A DNA stretch of 64,000 nt from Paramacrobiotus metropolitanus (GCF_019649055.1 NW_026570248.1:1178001-1242000); one strand, 5' to 3'; shown: positions 24,991 to 39,290, counted from the first letter of the stretch. The notes: generated by a model not told the origin, from the letters alone. Made by a program: numbers and translations.

Positions 24991-27900
24991 AATTTAATTT
25001 TAACTGCGAAGTAGTGTGCCCGCTGTTAAATTGTAATCAGCTGTTGTATAGTAACGCTATTGTAATTGCTGCGGTACTCTAATTAAAGCTCACAATGAAC
25101 CAGATCAGTAATTCAACTACAGAAATATTTTATATTATACATCGGGTCCATGGTTCCATCTATAGATGGAATCATTGGGCTCGATCTAGTCTTACAAACA
25201 CTGGGGCAGTACCAGGTTATACGTATTCTGTTTTTGCGTCTTTAATTGTAAGGCCATTGAGTCCTTTGAGTCTCCAAATCTGCGAACTTTGAGTTTCCCG
25301 GTAAAAACAACGTTAAAAGCGGTTGCAGTATAAAATTGCAGGTTGCATCATACTGCAGGCTGCAGCGAGAGGCGTCTCAGGTGGCGACGTCTGTGGCCTT
25401 GTGCATACGAACCGGAAATTATTCCAAAAAAGTTGCTAACGTGTGGTTAATCAATTTGCAAATTTGGACCACCGTCCACCAGAGCGACCGGAAATTGTAC
25501 CCTAAGGTCTATTACAGTTGTACTGCGTTGGGCATTACATATTAGAAAACGCTCAAGAATTTTTGCGCTGAAGTCCACTGAAAGACTAAAAGCCTACGAC
25601 GCTACAAGCACGCCGCCTGTACATGTGTGGCGCTTGTACAGTTAAATAAGAAACTGCAGAATGATGTTCTAAAACAATCGCGCAAACTCTTTCGTGGCTT
25701 TCCCCGTTTAATTATACGTACATATCGGATCCGGATGCTACGAAGAGGTGTTTCGGTAAACCATTGTACATATTACATAGTTAATTGTAGAGTATGCTGC
25801 CTAAATTTGTTATTCGTTAATCTCTTAACTGATATTCAGTGGAAACGTGCTAAATGGACCACGGAAAGAGGAACGGTCTAAAATTTATAAAGAAACAAAT
25901 TCGAATAATATATGGAACACCAGACGTTTGTTATTATTCTGGTAGACACTAAATGCATTTTGGTTCAGTCATTTATTTTCAGGGTCATAACAGAGCGCCG
26001 GTTTACAGATACTACTGCGTCGGTAAACAGAATTCCCCAGTTGCGATAGATTCTGAAACCCAAAATACATTAATTTTTATAGGACACGTGTAAAACCAAA
26101 GCGGATTTTCCTGATATTATTGGTTATTTCAGCCGCGACAGTGTGTTAATAGAAGCAATTACGGTGCACTCAAATATTATAGCACAAACTTCGTTCGAGA
26201 GAATAACATCATCGGTAAATTAGTATTTTTCATTGTAGTTTGCTCATGATCGTAACTTGTTTCTGCTGAATGCACTATATACCGGAAAACTGGCATTATA
26301 CGGTAAATGAAGTTAAGGAAGCATCATTTTGTTTAGGACATGAGGACTACTTTGTTGTAATTTCACATTTATGTAGATTAGTGTACGTAAAAGCACAACA
26401 CTACGATATAGGCATGCTACTGTATGATTTGTTTGAGTAGAGTAGCGCTGTGCTTTCTTTCTATCTACGTATACTATACACATTACCCTACATATTGCAT
26501 CTATATCTATACATACTGTGCAAACGAAAAAAGTTGTCACGAAAGAGCGAGGAATATTTGAATGTTTTCTTTAATCGTTACCCATAGTAAAATTGTACTA
26601 AAAAAACTGGAACTACACTATTCACAAAAAGCCTATGTGAAAAATACTTTTCCTTTTTTGTAGTATATTATAATTTTAAATTAATAACGGTGTGCACAAG
26701 GCATATGAGGCCTGTACCTTTTTGTCATGCAATGTGCAGCATAATCAGAACTTCGGAAGGTATAAAATTTATAAAGGAGTAAGCTGTAAAGACAGAATAA
26801 AAGATTTTCCACATTTAACCTTTTTTTGTGAATACTATAACGTACGTACAATACATAGTTCCAGCCATTAAGCTATTCCAAACTTGCGAATCAAAAAACG
26901 TTTACGAACAATGCTGAGTTTTGAACAATGCTAAATTGAAACTCAATTAAATTGATACATAAACTGACAGTGAAGCAGAAATTTCCGGAAAAGCGCGCAC
27001 TACTTTAAAAGTAACAATGCCATGGTGTAACAACTTGCTTCCTGTGGGCGGCGAATTAGTACACAGAAACTAAAAATCTCATTTGTGCATTTAGTCACTA
27101 AATTATTTGTTCTTTTGTGAGCTCTTTCGTGTAATTATGCACTTGAAACACAGTTAGCTTAGCCTTGTTAAAGAAAGATACCTATACTAATCAGATACCC
27201 TAAAATACTCGTAGGCGGACGAAGCCATCGCCAAATTGTACAGTAAAAGCATTTGCAACACATATAACTGTATTGCAAATTGATTCATTTACTGATTTTT
27301 CTCGCTGACTTCCTTGCAGTTAGCACACCGGAGAAAAGCTTTTTTTCAAGTAATGTAATTCAGTTATATTAGCTTAGTAGTTGTTAATTTCTTATCAGGT
27401 AGCAGACTGATTATCAAGTACCTCCAGAGATTTAACATGGATTGAATAGTCCAGAAATCATGAACGCATATTTTCTCGTACAATATTTTTTGAGGGTTAA
27501 GAAGTTGCATTATATATTTGTTTCATGAATGCAATACCATGGATTGACCACGCCGTAAGGTAGTTTGTCAATCATTACTCGTCAAGGACGGGGTGACTTG
27601 GATTGGATATATGCGCTGAGATGCTCCAGACACATGCAGTGACCGCGTACAGCGGATGCGTGTTTCTGCTGATCGGCGTCCACAATCCACCAGACAAATC
27701 TTGTGTACTCGTAGTACAGGATGGCATGCAGGGAACATATACATATCACGCAGGTCATTAGCCAGATGCTACAAATGTCTGGAGAAACGGACAAGACATA
27801 AATTGCTTTCTGAAGGAAGATCGATTGGCCACTTCTTTGCGCAGCATTAACCATTATGCAACAACTGGTGCCTTTCTAAAAGACGTTATCACTATTTTAT

Positions 27901-30900
27901 AAGTTGTCCGTTTGTTATTGCTTGGCGCGCGCGCTTAGATTAGGCAGACAGGGGCTGATTGGCTAACAATATGGAAATCCTCTTCCTATCGTTTTTTTGG
28001 CAACAGCAGATTGTAAACTATGTCAGCCTAACTAACTGCAATTCCCATCGACACGATAATCTCATGCCCAATATGCCGGGTGCGACGCGTGTATCCAGCA
28101 AAATTTTGGGGCGATAGAAAGCTTGACTGCGTGCGTGACGTTAACATGTCATAAGCCATTGATTTTTTTATGAAGCATTGAATAGGCTACTGTATCCCCA
28201 CCCAACATTCAGAGCAAACCGCAACATGTTTACAATAAGATGTTAAATCCCCTAATGCTCCTTGAACTTTTTATGCCTTTCAGTCAGCTCGATGTCTGAC
28301 GGTTCCTTACCGGCCAACACTTTTGCTTTCAAAATATTTTTCCCAACTTACAACTACTCGTTATTTACACAGGGGTTACTTTTTAAACGGGGAGTGCACG
28401 GTCACACGGTATAAACTTCGGGTCTTTGTAATTACTCCCAAAACTGCTGTAAATTCCTCTTCGTAACTATGAGTTGTACAAAAAATTCGAATACACTTTC
28501 GGTGCATAAGAACAACACAAATATGATATATGGATATAATAATTTATTGTTTTCTCAACATTTACAACTTAACCTGTACTGCTGTTGTATAAGGCGGATT
28601 CGCTCAGGGAAATTTTAGTTTAGTATGTAGACTCTGCACGTAACGTGTATGTAACTAACTATTTCTACTGGGCAAACGCCATGTCACGTAAAAACAACTT
28701 GCGCAGTAGACACTAATTTAAGTAATATAAAATTACACAATAACAGCAATCAAAAGGTGATAAGTGTTATTCGTCGTTAACATTTTGGAAAAACTCATGA
28801 TTTGGCTTCGGCAACTGGTATATAAAACAACGATTCCTTGATCAGTTAATGGCCTTAGTACGTAACATAATATAGATACATATAATTATAGCTCCTTATC
28901 ACAAGTGCGATTACATTTCTCCTTAAAATTTTCATTAGTTCAGGCACCGCTATCGCTTAATTGTTGTGGTCAAATACACTGCATTATTTATTGAACACAG
29001 CGTCATCATCAAAACAAAGCGCCTGCATTGAAATGCGAGTAGAAAGGTGGCATTGCAGCACATAGACAATTTTTGTTGTGTCCGATAATTTGTTGTGTAG
29101 TTTTCATATGAAATACACACTTCGTTTGATTAGATAACTGTATGCAATTACGCGGCTATGCCATTGCCAGCCATATCACAAAAGTGCTAAATATATTTGG
29201 TATTTGTGGAAAAATGGATGAGTATGTTATCCAATTGCAAAATATACATTTTTCGTTTTAGAGAGGCTGTAGAGGTTTTGGTTTATTATTGTATATTGTA
29301 TAATTTCCATATGCAACTGAAAAGTGGAAAGTGTTGGCTTTGAAGTGGCGCACAGCGGAATGCCGAACTGTAACATGAATCGATAAATTACTCCATCACT
29401 ACAAACATATCGAACAAGCGGCGAAACAATTTTAAGAACAAATACAGCAGCCAAAATACTCTAAACGGCTGCTGCAGCGCACGGAAAAAAACAGTTTTCA
29501 CTGTTTGCTTTTGAGTTCGTTGATGCATAGTGACGAAACATTATCCCGAAAGAGCGGAACTGATAACTATCCAGCGCCAGTGAATCGTGACGAAAGGTAC
29601 CAATCTGGCTGGTCGGGCGTAATACGGAGAGGAGGCACCGCGATTGTCGGTCAAAAAGTCGGAAAGAAATGCAGCGAGCCAGTTACGTTAACTCTACTTA
29701 ATGTAAAGTATATATCCTCCTCGCTCTCCCGCCCTTGCCGGTTCCCATGAAAAATATTCCCGGCACTTGTTTGCACATGCCGGAATACGAGTATGCTTAC
29801 AGCAATCATGTATGATAAACCGTTAAAGTGGGAAGACAAGACTTAAACAAGCCGCTTTAAGAGACCGATAATTCAATGCATTTATTCAGGAGCGACTGCG
29901 GCATTGCGGTGACTGTGGAGCGTGCGTTTATCCAAGCCGTTTGCTACTTGTCATCCATGATCTCCTATTCTGCTGTACTATATATGTAATACAGTGTATA
30001 TACTTCTCTCCATATATATGCGCCGGGCTTTTGGGAAACGGCAATTCTGGCTGTGGGGCAGTCATTGCGCGCAATTCACCCACCACAAACTGCAGTATTA
30101 TTCGTTGTATAAAGAATGAGTTAGTGGCCTATAACTAGAAGGTCGTTTTAGAGCAACTTATATATTGATTGTCATCAAATGTTCTTCCTCCGTTTCCCAC
30201 CGATAAATTCCCAGTTGCTTCTATTCTCTCCATTGCCACTCAAGGCGCGCGCACAGGCTTCTCTCCACTAAATCCCCCCTTTTACAACTGTGCTTTTTTC
30301 CATTTGGCCGTCGGCAATCTGTCAGTGCCAATTTTCCTTTACCCGAAAACTTTGTGTGCAGAGACGGATCTGTTTTATGCCGGCTAGCTTAAATGCTTCA
30401 GTCCCTATACGCATACGTTGAGCCGGATCATGTTATACCTGCACCGTATCCCGCAGCGTCATGTTATCAAAATGTTCCTTTAATCAGTATTAGATGATTT
30501 TGTACTTTTGTACCGTTTTTCTACAGTGCCGTGCACTGTTGCGTGAAGTGGGTTGATGGGAAAGCTAGCAGCTTCCGTGCCGCACTCTGAGCGCCGCACA
30601 CTGTGCAGTACAATACATTACCCGCCGAAACCGTCCGTTGCCTAATGCTCATCCCTAATGAACGCCTTGATGTTTGGAATTATAGTTTGTGTTTGGCTAA
30701 CAGAACCAGGTAGCGATGGTAAAGCTAATGTTAGCACAAACACAATGTTTTTTACCTACTTGGCACTGCAAACGTGCGGAATCCGTTTTTCTGAGTGTGT
30801 AGCGACAAGATTTGCCGTTACATAAGCGTATCATGAATAATGCTCACATCCGGCGATATATGTTGCTCAATTACCTATGTACACCGCATTGTAAGATAAC

Positions 30901-31077
30901 CATCAATATCGATATCAATATCGACAATTGGCCATCGATAATATTTTATTGCTACTTGTATCCAGCCATGTCCTGTCTATTAGCAAATTACAAAGGACGC
31001 ATTGCAAAGTTGCCGCTCATCCCACTGTACTCGTGTAAACCGCGGCTTTTGTTATTCTCACTACGGATAATTTTTCC

Positions 31078-34000
31078 ATGGATGGTCAATTCGGTCAGTT
31101 TATTTGTGTTATTGTGTTTATAGTTTGTGGGAAATGCCTAGCCGAACACTGTCACCAGAGCGAGCTAACGCAATGTATGGAGCACGTGAAACCCATAATG
31201 CAGAATGCTACAATAGGGTTCGCAGCTAACGCCGAACAGCTGAACACAGTCTGCAAGTAAGTTATAATAGTCTGCCCTTATAAAATTGGTTTTAATACCG
31301 CTATATCTAGATGTACTTCTGATGCTACTGGTGCAACGATTTGAACAACTTAATAAATTTTGTTGCGGACGATGAAACAATAACAGCCTGAACTTTTTCA
31401 GTTATTCATTTACAAACCCTTCCGTTTACAGGCTGGAAATGGTTTATTCTGTAGACTGTAGTCGCGTAAATTTTAGATAATTCTTTTACATAATTAATGG
31501 TAAGTGAATAGTTACAGAGATACCGATATATATGTACTGTAGGCAGCGCGTCATTCCAATAAACTGTTAACGTTACAATGACAAAGAAGATCATCTGTTA
31601 ATAACAGATTTGTGAACTGTCTGCTACATAACGTTAATTTAAAATGGCAACTCGCTCGGCCAACTTGTTCTTCATAGCAAAGCAAAGTAGACACTAAGTA
31701 TAGTCTATACTGTGAAAAGCGTTAGCTGGAAGTGCATGTACCTGCACGAATACAAAGACTTTCTGGTAAAGCACCGTGAAAATAAAATTGTATACATAAC
31801 GGTGTTTTTAGGACCCCCAGAAGCGTACATCAATTTTATATATAACATCAGTTATCCATACATACTAACATCTCCATTCACTTCAAAATATGTATAACAT
31901 TATAATATATAACATTTTATATATAACATAGATAACAATTTTATATATAATATGTAGCGTACTTCAAATTATTAGTGTTCATTACACTGAATAACGCCTC
32001 CTAATATAAGGATTGAGCAATAACAGTTTGCGTGCAGATCGTATGATTATATACAGGTATACATGTTGTGTAGTGCATTCAACACAGACAAACTGGGGAG
32101 ACAAACATTACTCCAGTATAGTAACTTGGTGATCTTGTTGATGGAGAGTAGCTCTTTCGATTTTGTTTGAGCCATTTGCGCCCGTCGCATGCCCAATTAT
32201 AATAACGCAGAAGGCTGCATTATTAATAATAAAAGCCACATTCTAATGTGCAGGTTGTTCAATCAAGGAATGGAGTGCATTGACAGATTTGTAGCAAAAT
32301 GTTTCCAAGAGTCTCAGAGGATTTTATTCAAGGAGAATATGGCAGGCGTCGAGGAAGTTATGAAGCGATTATGCACTGATGGCGAATATCGTAAAGGTAA
32401 GCGAATGGCATATATGCACAGCGCGGTACGCATAAGGACAAAGTGCATCTCCACATTGATTCTTCCCAAATCTTTCATTTCCGCCCGGCAAGTACAATCA
32501 CTTGTACTGATTGCTGTTTGCATAAAAGCGTCCAGTTGGGGATTTCTAATCCATTTGTCACGTCAAAATCAACTTCAAACTCGTCACTATTACGTGTGTA
32601 GATGATCTCAACGCCCTGTAATTCTTTGGCGGTGATTTGTGTGCTGTGTTGCTGTCTTGGTAATATTCCTGCTTGCAGAGTACCTGCAACATGCTGATTG
32701 CTTTCGGAGTGTCGCGCCGCAGTATGAGGAATGTGGTGGCGCTTTCCGCACTTCAGTTGGAACAATAAATCAAAACCGGGCCACCGAAACCCAGGATAAG
32801 CTATCGCAGATGTGTGGGTAAGCTTAACTGTTGATGCCCTAACGCCGGCACTGAATGGGATGCCGGTTGTGTGCGGTGCCGCTGGATTTCTTCCTCGATT
32901 TAGTAACTATCGATAGCTATCTTTGTACACTTGTCGGCAGCAACCGGATCAGCTCCTGTTTCTCCTCAATAAGGCAAATTTACCCATTTGATACGTTTAC
33001 ACCATAAAAGCTAACTAGTTTCATTGCTGATCCAGAGTCTGAGTTACTGGCATTTGCGGCATAAAACGATATATAGCGGCCAGCTTTATGGACAGCGAAG
33101 CAAATTGCAAAATAGCACGTTTTAAAAGCTTGTGAACGATATCTGAATATTTACTCAGTGATTATATTGGTACATTTTTTCCATTTCAAACATTCCTTTA
33201 TACTTTTTTACGTATTGAAATGTGTAATAAGAGAACATTTATAATTAGCACTTTTAGAGTAGTAACTAGTATCATATATTCTTCCAATATGTACTAATAC
33301 CAAAAACACCATAATTGCAGGGTTGCCATACATAAGCATTATAATTTAGGCAATGATGTCGGCACAGACATTCTTATAAAGATTTATTATAAAGGTTGAA
33401 AAACATCGTTCTAATTATAACGCATTTGTACTAGATAAGAAAATGACAAAAAAATACACCCATGCTGCAATTAATTGCCAACAGCAATATTCATCGTCGC
33501 TAATCGCCAAACATCCAGTATTTTTTCATTACGCGATTGACGCGACTTTTTATGTATCGCACTGAAGAGAAGAAAAGTTAATGAGTATTATGTAAAAATG
33601 TATAAATAACTTGAGACGGATTATTACATGCGTTTCGATCTGTAGTAAGTGCACCAGCTAATCCGGATGTTTCGGTTGACTTACACAAACGATATATTTA
33701 TGTGGTATCTTCGACAGAGCACTGCATCGATTTCTGGAGTGTGCATATGGTCTGACATCTCAACATTGCGGCGAGAACGGCAAGAGCGCATCCGAATTTC
33801 TGCGGACGTACACGGAAAAGGCCGTTGGCTCTCTGATTACATCAACTTGCAGGAAGTTCCCCGCTGGGAATAAACTGACCAATTCGAATAATCGCGTTGT
33901 GGAGATTGATGAGGAGGATGGATTGCGCGAGGTCAGCCTGCAGGACGATCTGACAACCGTCCTCATCAGCACCACCACGACGATGCGGCCCACGCGGCCA

Positions 34001-34258
34001 TCACGGGGCGGCGGTGGTCAGGGAAAAGGCTCGAAAAAGGGCGAAGGTCGTTCGCGGAGTAAGGCCACACCGCCCCATCGTGGGGCGGGCGTTACACCCG
34101 CCGGCAGTCTGCAGGGCACTGCCGCTTCCGGTACCCGTGGCGGTGCAGCAGGTGTACAAATTGTTACTTCCGGTTTCAAAGTTTTTTTATTAATATGGTG
34201 CGCTTTATGGCATTTGAGAATCTTTTCGTCTTGGCCTTTTGGACACGTTTTTTGTTAG
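31078..34258 (+). CDS. Secreted Cys-rich protein with hydrophobic C-terminus, unknown family
   Basis: Four exons (31078-31256, 32254-32396, 32679-32817, 33718-34258) join in phase to 333 codons. Residues 7-21 (GQFICVIVFIVCGKCLA) form a signal peptide ending before EHCHQ. Exons 1-4 carry spaced cysteines in short helical blocks (LTQCMEHV, ECIDRFVAKCF, VMKRLC, ADCFRSVAPQYEECGG, FLECAYGLTSQHC, STCRKF), a pattern like invertebrate secreted helical-Cys families such as nematode DUF19 or insect 27-kDa haemolymph proteins; this is only a likeness. After the Cys domain come an acidic patch, a Thr run, and a Gly/Arg/Lys-rich low-complexity segment. The last 25 residues are hydrophobic (FKVFLLIWCALWHL), suggesting a membrane or GPI anchor signal. 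No named function. Confidence 0.75.
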
Positions 34259-37254
34259 ATCCCTTTTGTGGAAACTGGAATTTATCTGATGGTATTCCCA
34301 TTTCCGGTAAATTTAAGCTATTCGTGCTGGCGATTCCGTTAAGTTGTTTGAGAATGCGATTTTGCTGTACGAAACCAAAGAAAGAGGCAGTGGATAAATA
34401 ATAAAAAAAACAATGTGATTCGCCGCGTATGTTTTTCCTGAGATTTCGTTTAAAATATTCGTCCGGGAGTAATCCTAATTTTCCTTAGGAAATTTTAATT
34501 ATCGCCTATTCTGATCGAAAATTGTTCGAGAATATACCGGCATGGCAAACTCAACACAAAACTTTATTTTTTCAAAAAATGGATAATCCGGTCGCAAATT
34601 ACATGCCTCCATTTGTCATAAAAATGGTTTTCGTTGACAGCCGTCGCTATTGCTGCGGCATTAACGTTACACTGGTGGCATTTTTATTAATGACGTGGAT
34701 CAGGGTTGTCAGTTTTTTTGCCTGACGACTCGCGCTGTGCTTAATTCGTCCAGCACAATTAAGTAATAGAACTGTTCCCAGAAGCATGCCACAGATACAC
34801 AGCTACGAGTAGGATATGTGTAATATGCCGCGTAGTGCAGACGTGGTTTGTATGGTGGAAAAAAGATCCAGCAGGGATCTCACCGCGGAATAATGAATCA
34901 GTCGCGCACTGGGGACTGGCAGCGGAAGTTTAATCTAATTGCTTGGAGGACATGTGGTTAGCCTATCGTACTCCTGACCTTTGACTTCATCAACGAGATA
35001 GTTAAGAATCCCTGGCCATAATCGACTCGGAAAGCACTAATCAATCAATTGTAAGCGATGCTGAACAATTTCCTGCTTGACAAATGCTGCAACCTACATA
35101 ATTGAAAAATTGTTAGAACGCGCTTTGTTTTGACCGGCGCCCAGAGTGCAGCGGGGACATATTTCCATTTGTACAAAGAAAGTAGCCGAATTCATGCGCA
35201 CAGTATACGCATATAGTGCATGCACACACAGGCCGGCAAATGCAATCGATTATATTGACGAGAATATAAGCCGTTAATGACCTTTTTCAAACGCAAATCG
35301 GATTGACTATGGAATCAAATCAGTGAAAACCTGTCCGAAATTGTTAGATATGGCACAGAATGGTGCAACATGTCAAAAAGCCTTTTATCGGGTCCGCTAA
35401 TCTGCAATTAAGCTCATTATTGATTTCTACACCAGACGATGGTGATTACGCTTTTGACACGATGTCGAGCATGAAGCGCAGGACCACAATAAAACATTTA
35501 CTAAAACTTATAAGCCGTATTGATACATGCCTCAAGTAGCGGCTACTGTTAGTTAGAAATAAATCTTATGAATTTCCTGCTCCACATAGTGACCATTAGT
35601 CATGATTATTTTTGCTAACTTGAAAGCTTTTGTAATCACCTTAAGTTTTAATACTTACCGACCACAATGAATTCCGACCTGTTTTACTCTGTCCTCGAAC
35701 AGGGGTTTAAAAACTATTATATACTAGTAATAATTTGACAAAATTTATCCGCCACCTGTACTACTTATAATTTTACTGTTTAGAACAACGTTCAGTCTTT
35801 CGTCACTAATGATCGACAGTTATAATTAGTATCGGTACATGGGCGGCTACTACGTACGGCTTCCACAAAATATTCATTCGCTAAATTAATCTCCAACCAC
35901 ATTTTGACTTTAAATTTAGTATATGAATCGTTTCGCAAACTAAGTACTTACTCGCATTGTAAATAACCGGAAACGGAAGCTCAAGTTCAGAATTTAAGCG
36001 TATACCAGTATTGCTTGGAAACTGGATGCAAGTCCATCCAAAGGACATCTGGTCTGAACCAGAATAAGTAATTCATTAGTTGTTGAAGTACTATTACGTA
36101 CACTGGAACTGAATTAATAACGCTAACTATTATTATTGTTCTACTTAGAAAGTCCTAATTCTGACTTCTCTGCAACGTTAACGTTTTCTGGACTACAGCA
36201 ATGTCTCGAAGCGCCGTGTGTTCACGATCGCGTTCAACATCCCGGGTTTCGGTAGGCAAATTTACGAACATGTGCCATATCAGTACGTGTCAAGCGCTAA
36301 ATTCCGGTTTTTGATACCATGTAAAGGAACATTGTTTTACACATAGCGCCGTCTACGCAAACTTCCGCATCGAATGAACGGGAAAAGGAGCCGATCAAAC
36401 CGCAGTCGCCGATCGGCATCGCGTAAGGTCAGTCATGTTTAGATGAACCACCAACCAAAACGTCACAGATTATCTACCTATAAATTTTTTAAAAATCTAT
36501 ACAATACAAAGATGCGCGTAAAGATACATAACTGAAATGATGTTCTACGGTAGACGTTTATTATAAAATACGTAATTTGGCACCAATGGCGCAGCGAGTA
36601 GTGCTAACACTCCTTGTTTTTAATTTCGATGTGGCCTGCATTGATGCATGTACGTATTTAGCTAACCGCGCTAATTTAAATTTCAGAGCAGTCGATGTGG
36701 AAGTAAGCGAGCATCCAGAAGTAAATCCAGAAACAAATCTCGGAGTTGCAGCCGGCCGAAACAAAAGCAAAAATGTCGATCGAAGCGCCGCAAGAGCACA
36801 AAAACAGATCGACTACGTAAATTGAAAGAAGTGAAAATGGCGAAGGATCTGGGAACGCGCTATGTAATTGAGAAATTGCCAGACTGCAGAAAGCATTAAT
36901 GTTAAAAGCGGTACTAGTCATCTGATGGCGGTCTCGTTGCAGCGCATCGGTGGAGGAGGACGTCGAAAAACAAGAAAACCTTGCAAATAATTTATCTGGC
37001 ACTCAGATCTGATCTGGCAAATTATTAGCGCAGATCGTACTGGTCAGTTGCACTCTGGTCAGTACTGGTACTGGTATCGTACTGGTCAGTAATCGTACTG
37101 GTCAGTCAGTTGCAGTTACTATGTACATATCACAACAAACCGTGTCCCCCGTATCATCCAACTACATATGATAAAAACTGCCAAAGAGAAACAACAAAAT
37201 AATTCTTAAAAAAATCAAATTTTATACACTCAGATAATTGGTCTCAAGTCAATT
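34259..37254. other. Intergenic, with short tandem repeats
   Basis: No convincing gene. A frame with an ATG at 36586 begins with a hydrophobic stretch (RVVLTLLVFNF) and runs to 36825, but has no homologue I know. Tandem TCGTACTGGTCAGT units lie at 37035-37106. Confidence 0.4.
37035..37106. repeat. Degenerate tandem repeat of TCGTACTGGTCAGT
   Basis: Three exact 14-base units at about 37035, 37077 and 37093, with partial TACTGGT/GGTCAGT units between them. Located just past the 3' end of SLC25A26 (-). Confidence 0.75.
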
Positions 37255-39290
37255 TCAAACTAAGGCATCTAAGTAATGACTGGACATGGCTTTAACTTTT
37301 TCGTAAACGCCTAAAAAAAATAAAACCGCCAACGGAAATCCACGTCACCCGAGGCACTACACCAGAAAACAACCTAAAAACATAAATCGTCACTTGGAAA
37401 ACAGGTAACAAGTTCTTTGCGCCGATCTTTGTGCAGTTACCCTTTCCACCCTTCGCGACTCCAAATATCTCGAAGAACTAAAGCAACATCTCCTCTGGCT
37501 TGGACAGACTGGCGCTAATAACACGAATGCAAGCACTTATATGCTCCGCTATTTAGGTAGAGTTTTAAAACATACAGTACGTTATTGTACGTAAACAATT
37601 TATCAGCGGTTTAAGCTTTTGTCTTATACTGTAATGTGCAAAATGTCAACCAAGTTCAGGCAAACGTTAACGAACACTAGTTTTACAGTAATTAAAACTT
37701 AATATACCATACAGTGCCAAGGGACTACGATTACTGTGGATTACCGATTTATAAAAGATTCTGCTGGATCGAAGAGTCGAATCGTTAGTAAAATTATGGT
37801 AAAATAAAATTGTTAGTCCCACGTTCTTACCGCACACAAAGTTAGAATCAACGAGTTAACGCTGATCTGTGACCACCTCGGCCAGTACATTCACTGCTTA
37901 GTCGGAGCGTATCCCTTACCTCGGCTAACATTATTCTGGTTTTGGCGACATCTAAAGGAGTGGTTGCTGCCGCTGCCACTGCACCGGCTACGCTGCCGCA
38001 CACGGCTGACTGCCAGGCAAATATATCCTGTTCTTGCCTCGACTGAACGTATCCCTGGAACAGCATCCAGATTCAGAATCGGTACCATGAACGTACCTTT
38101 TGCATTTCATACTTTTAAAAATTCCCAGAGGGGAAATTGAATGACGGAAAAGGAATTTCTCGAAGAACCGTGCTTCTATATCCTCTGTATAAGCCACGAA
38201 ATCCTGTGGACAAAAAAATCGCGTTAACGAAACTATTGTATCTTCCCACGACAGCGCAAGGGCTGCTTTTTATTATACTATTGTCGGTCAATAGAAACCG
38301 GTTTATAACTTTTATTTCCTAGAAACAGAATACAAGCATTTATTTGTTTTACCGTGTTTATTAATAAAAAATATGAACGTACCTCCGTGCGCATCGTGCC
38401 TCGCAATACTTCAAAACTAGATAACTGAGAAGCCTGGGTCCTTTGTTTCGTAACTTCAACTGGTACACGTATGAGGCAGGCCATCTGTAAAATTGAGCAT
38501 ATTTTGATAAGAAGCGTAAAGCGTTCACCATTAAAAAAAACAAATGAATGAAGAAAATTAAACTAATATTTTCCCACACCGATCCGGTAACCTCACATAG
38601 AATACCGATGAATTTACAGTACTATTAAATTTACACCCAATATAAATACTCGTATGCGCCGGAATAATCTTCAGTTACTTTTATCCGAAAAAGGAATCAG
38701 ATTTACCACTTCCCCGACCATAGCTGCCAGCATATGACCTAAGGGTTCGGATTTCTGTGAAGGGCCAAATATCTTACTTGCTCCCCGTTTCGTAGCTTCA
38801 TAGGAGCAAAAAAACAATGCAGCTGAAAAAAAGAGCAAGTAACGGTTAGTAATCACTAATCACTGTAAGCTAAAAATTACTCGCATGCACTTACAATAAT
38901 TACTGAATAATGTACCACTCGTACTCGATACTCGAAGTCTATCACTTAATTTAAAGACTTCATACCAGTTGGTGCCGATCCCACTATAACAGGAGTTATT
39001 CCGGCATAAATCCGGCGAAAACCTCCAGCATACCAAAATCCCTGTGCACTCTGTAATCGCGTTTTAACGGTGTCCGGTGGAAGAGCGACAGGTCCACAGC
39101 CGTTCCAGCGGCTGCGCCAGCCTACCAAAATTGCCAGTCAACAGATTTCAGTGCTTTGAAATAAGTTTGAATGGACCGTTACAGGTATGAACGTACTAAA
39201 AAAACCTGCGCAACTTGGCTTCGCCAGAATGATTAAGTCATTAAGATCACGGCTGCTTACCACGAGTGATGATACTAGATAGCTCGACAT
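37255..39290 (-). CDS. SLC25A26: Mitochondrial S-adenosylmethionine carrier
   Basis: Inner-mitochondrial-membrane carrier exchanging cytosolic SAM for matrix S-adenosylhomocysteine. Exons: 39290-39261, 39121-38966, 38822-38707, 38484-38383, 38203-38113, 38054-37920, 37508-37441, 37373-37255. The three carrier signatures are present: PPDTVKTRLQ, RVPVEVTKQR and TPLDVAKTRI. SAMC-specific blocks include SAQGFWYAGGFRRIYAG, LYRGYRSTVLREIPF and WQSAVCGSVAGAVAAAATT. Four single-base homopolymer errors break the frame (plus-strand positions 39079-39080, 38203-38204, 38148-38151, 37313-37320). With them corrected the protein is 272 residues, very close to the human length of 274, and every exon phase fits. 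I therefore regard it as an intact gene with sequence errors rather than a pseudogene. Confidence 0.92.

Larger units (their letters stand above)
16491..31077. other. Gene-poor intergenic stretch (~14.6 kb)
   Basis: I see no conserved protein block on either strand. The longest frames (18247-18606, 19053-19415) have no recognisable motif or splice support. The stretch holds short inverted and dispersed repeats (listed separately), an ACGTAT microsatellite at about 20171-20190, and many GTAC-rich words. Distal regulatory DNA, undetected small RNAs or old mobile elements are all possible; nothing in the sequence decides between them. Confidence 0.45.

Noticed and set aside
31835-31960. TATATAACAT repeats resembling a minisatellite or CRISPR-like array
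   Set aside because: Units are short and irregular, AT-rich and without conserved spacers; simple sequence only.
38090-38113. Possible extra indel at the end of SLC25A26 exon 5
   Set aside because: Using the GTATGA donor after TTAAAA keeps the phase and the conserved join, so no further indel is required.
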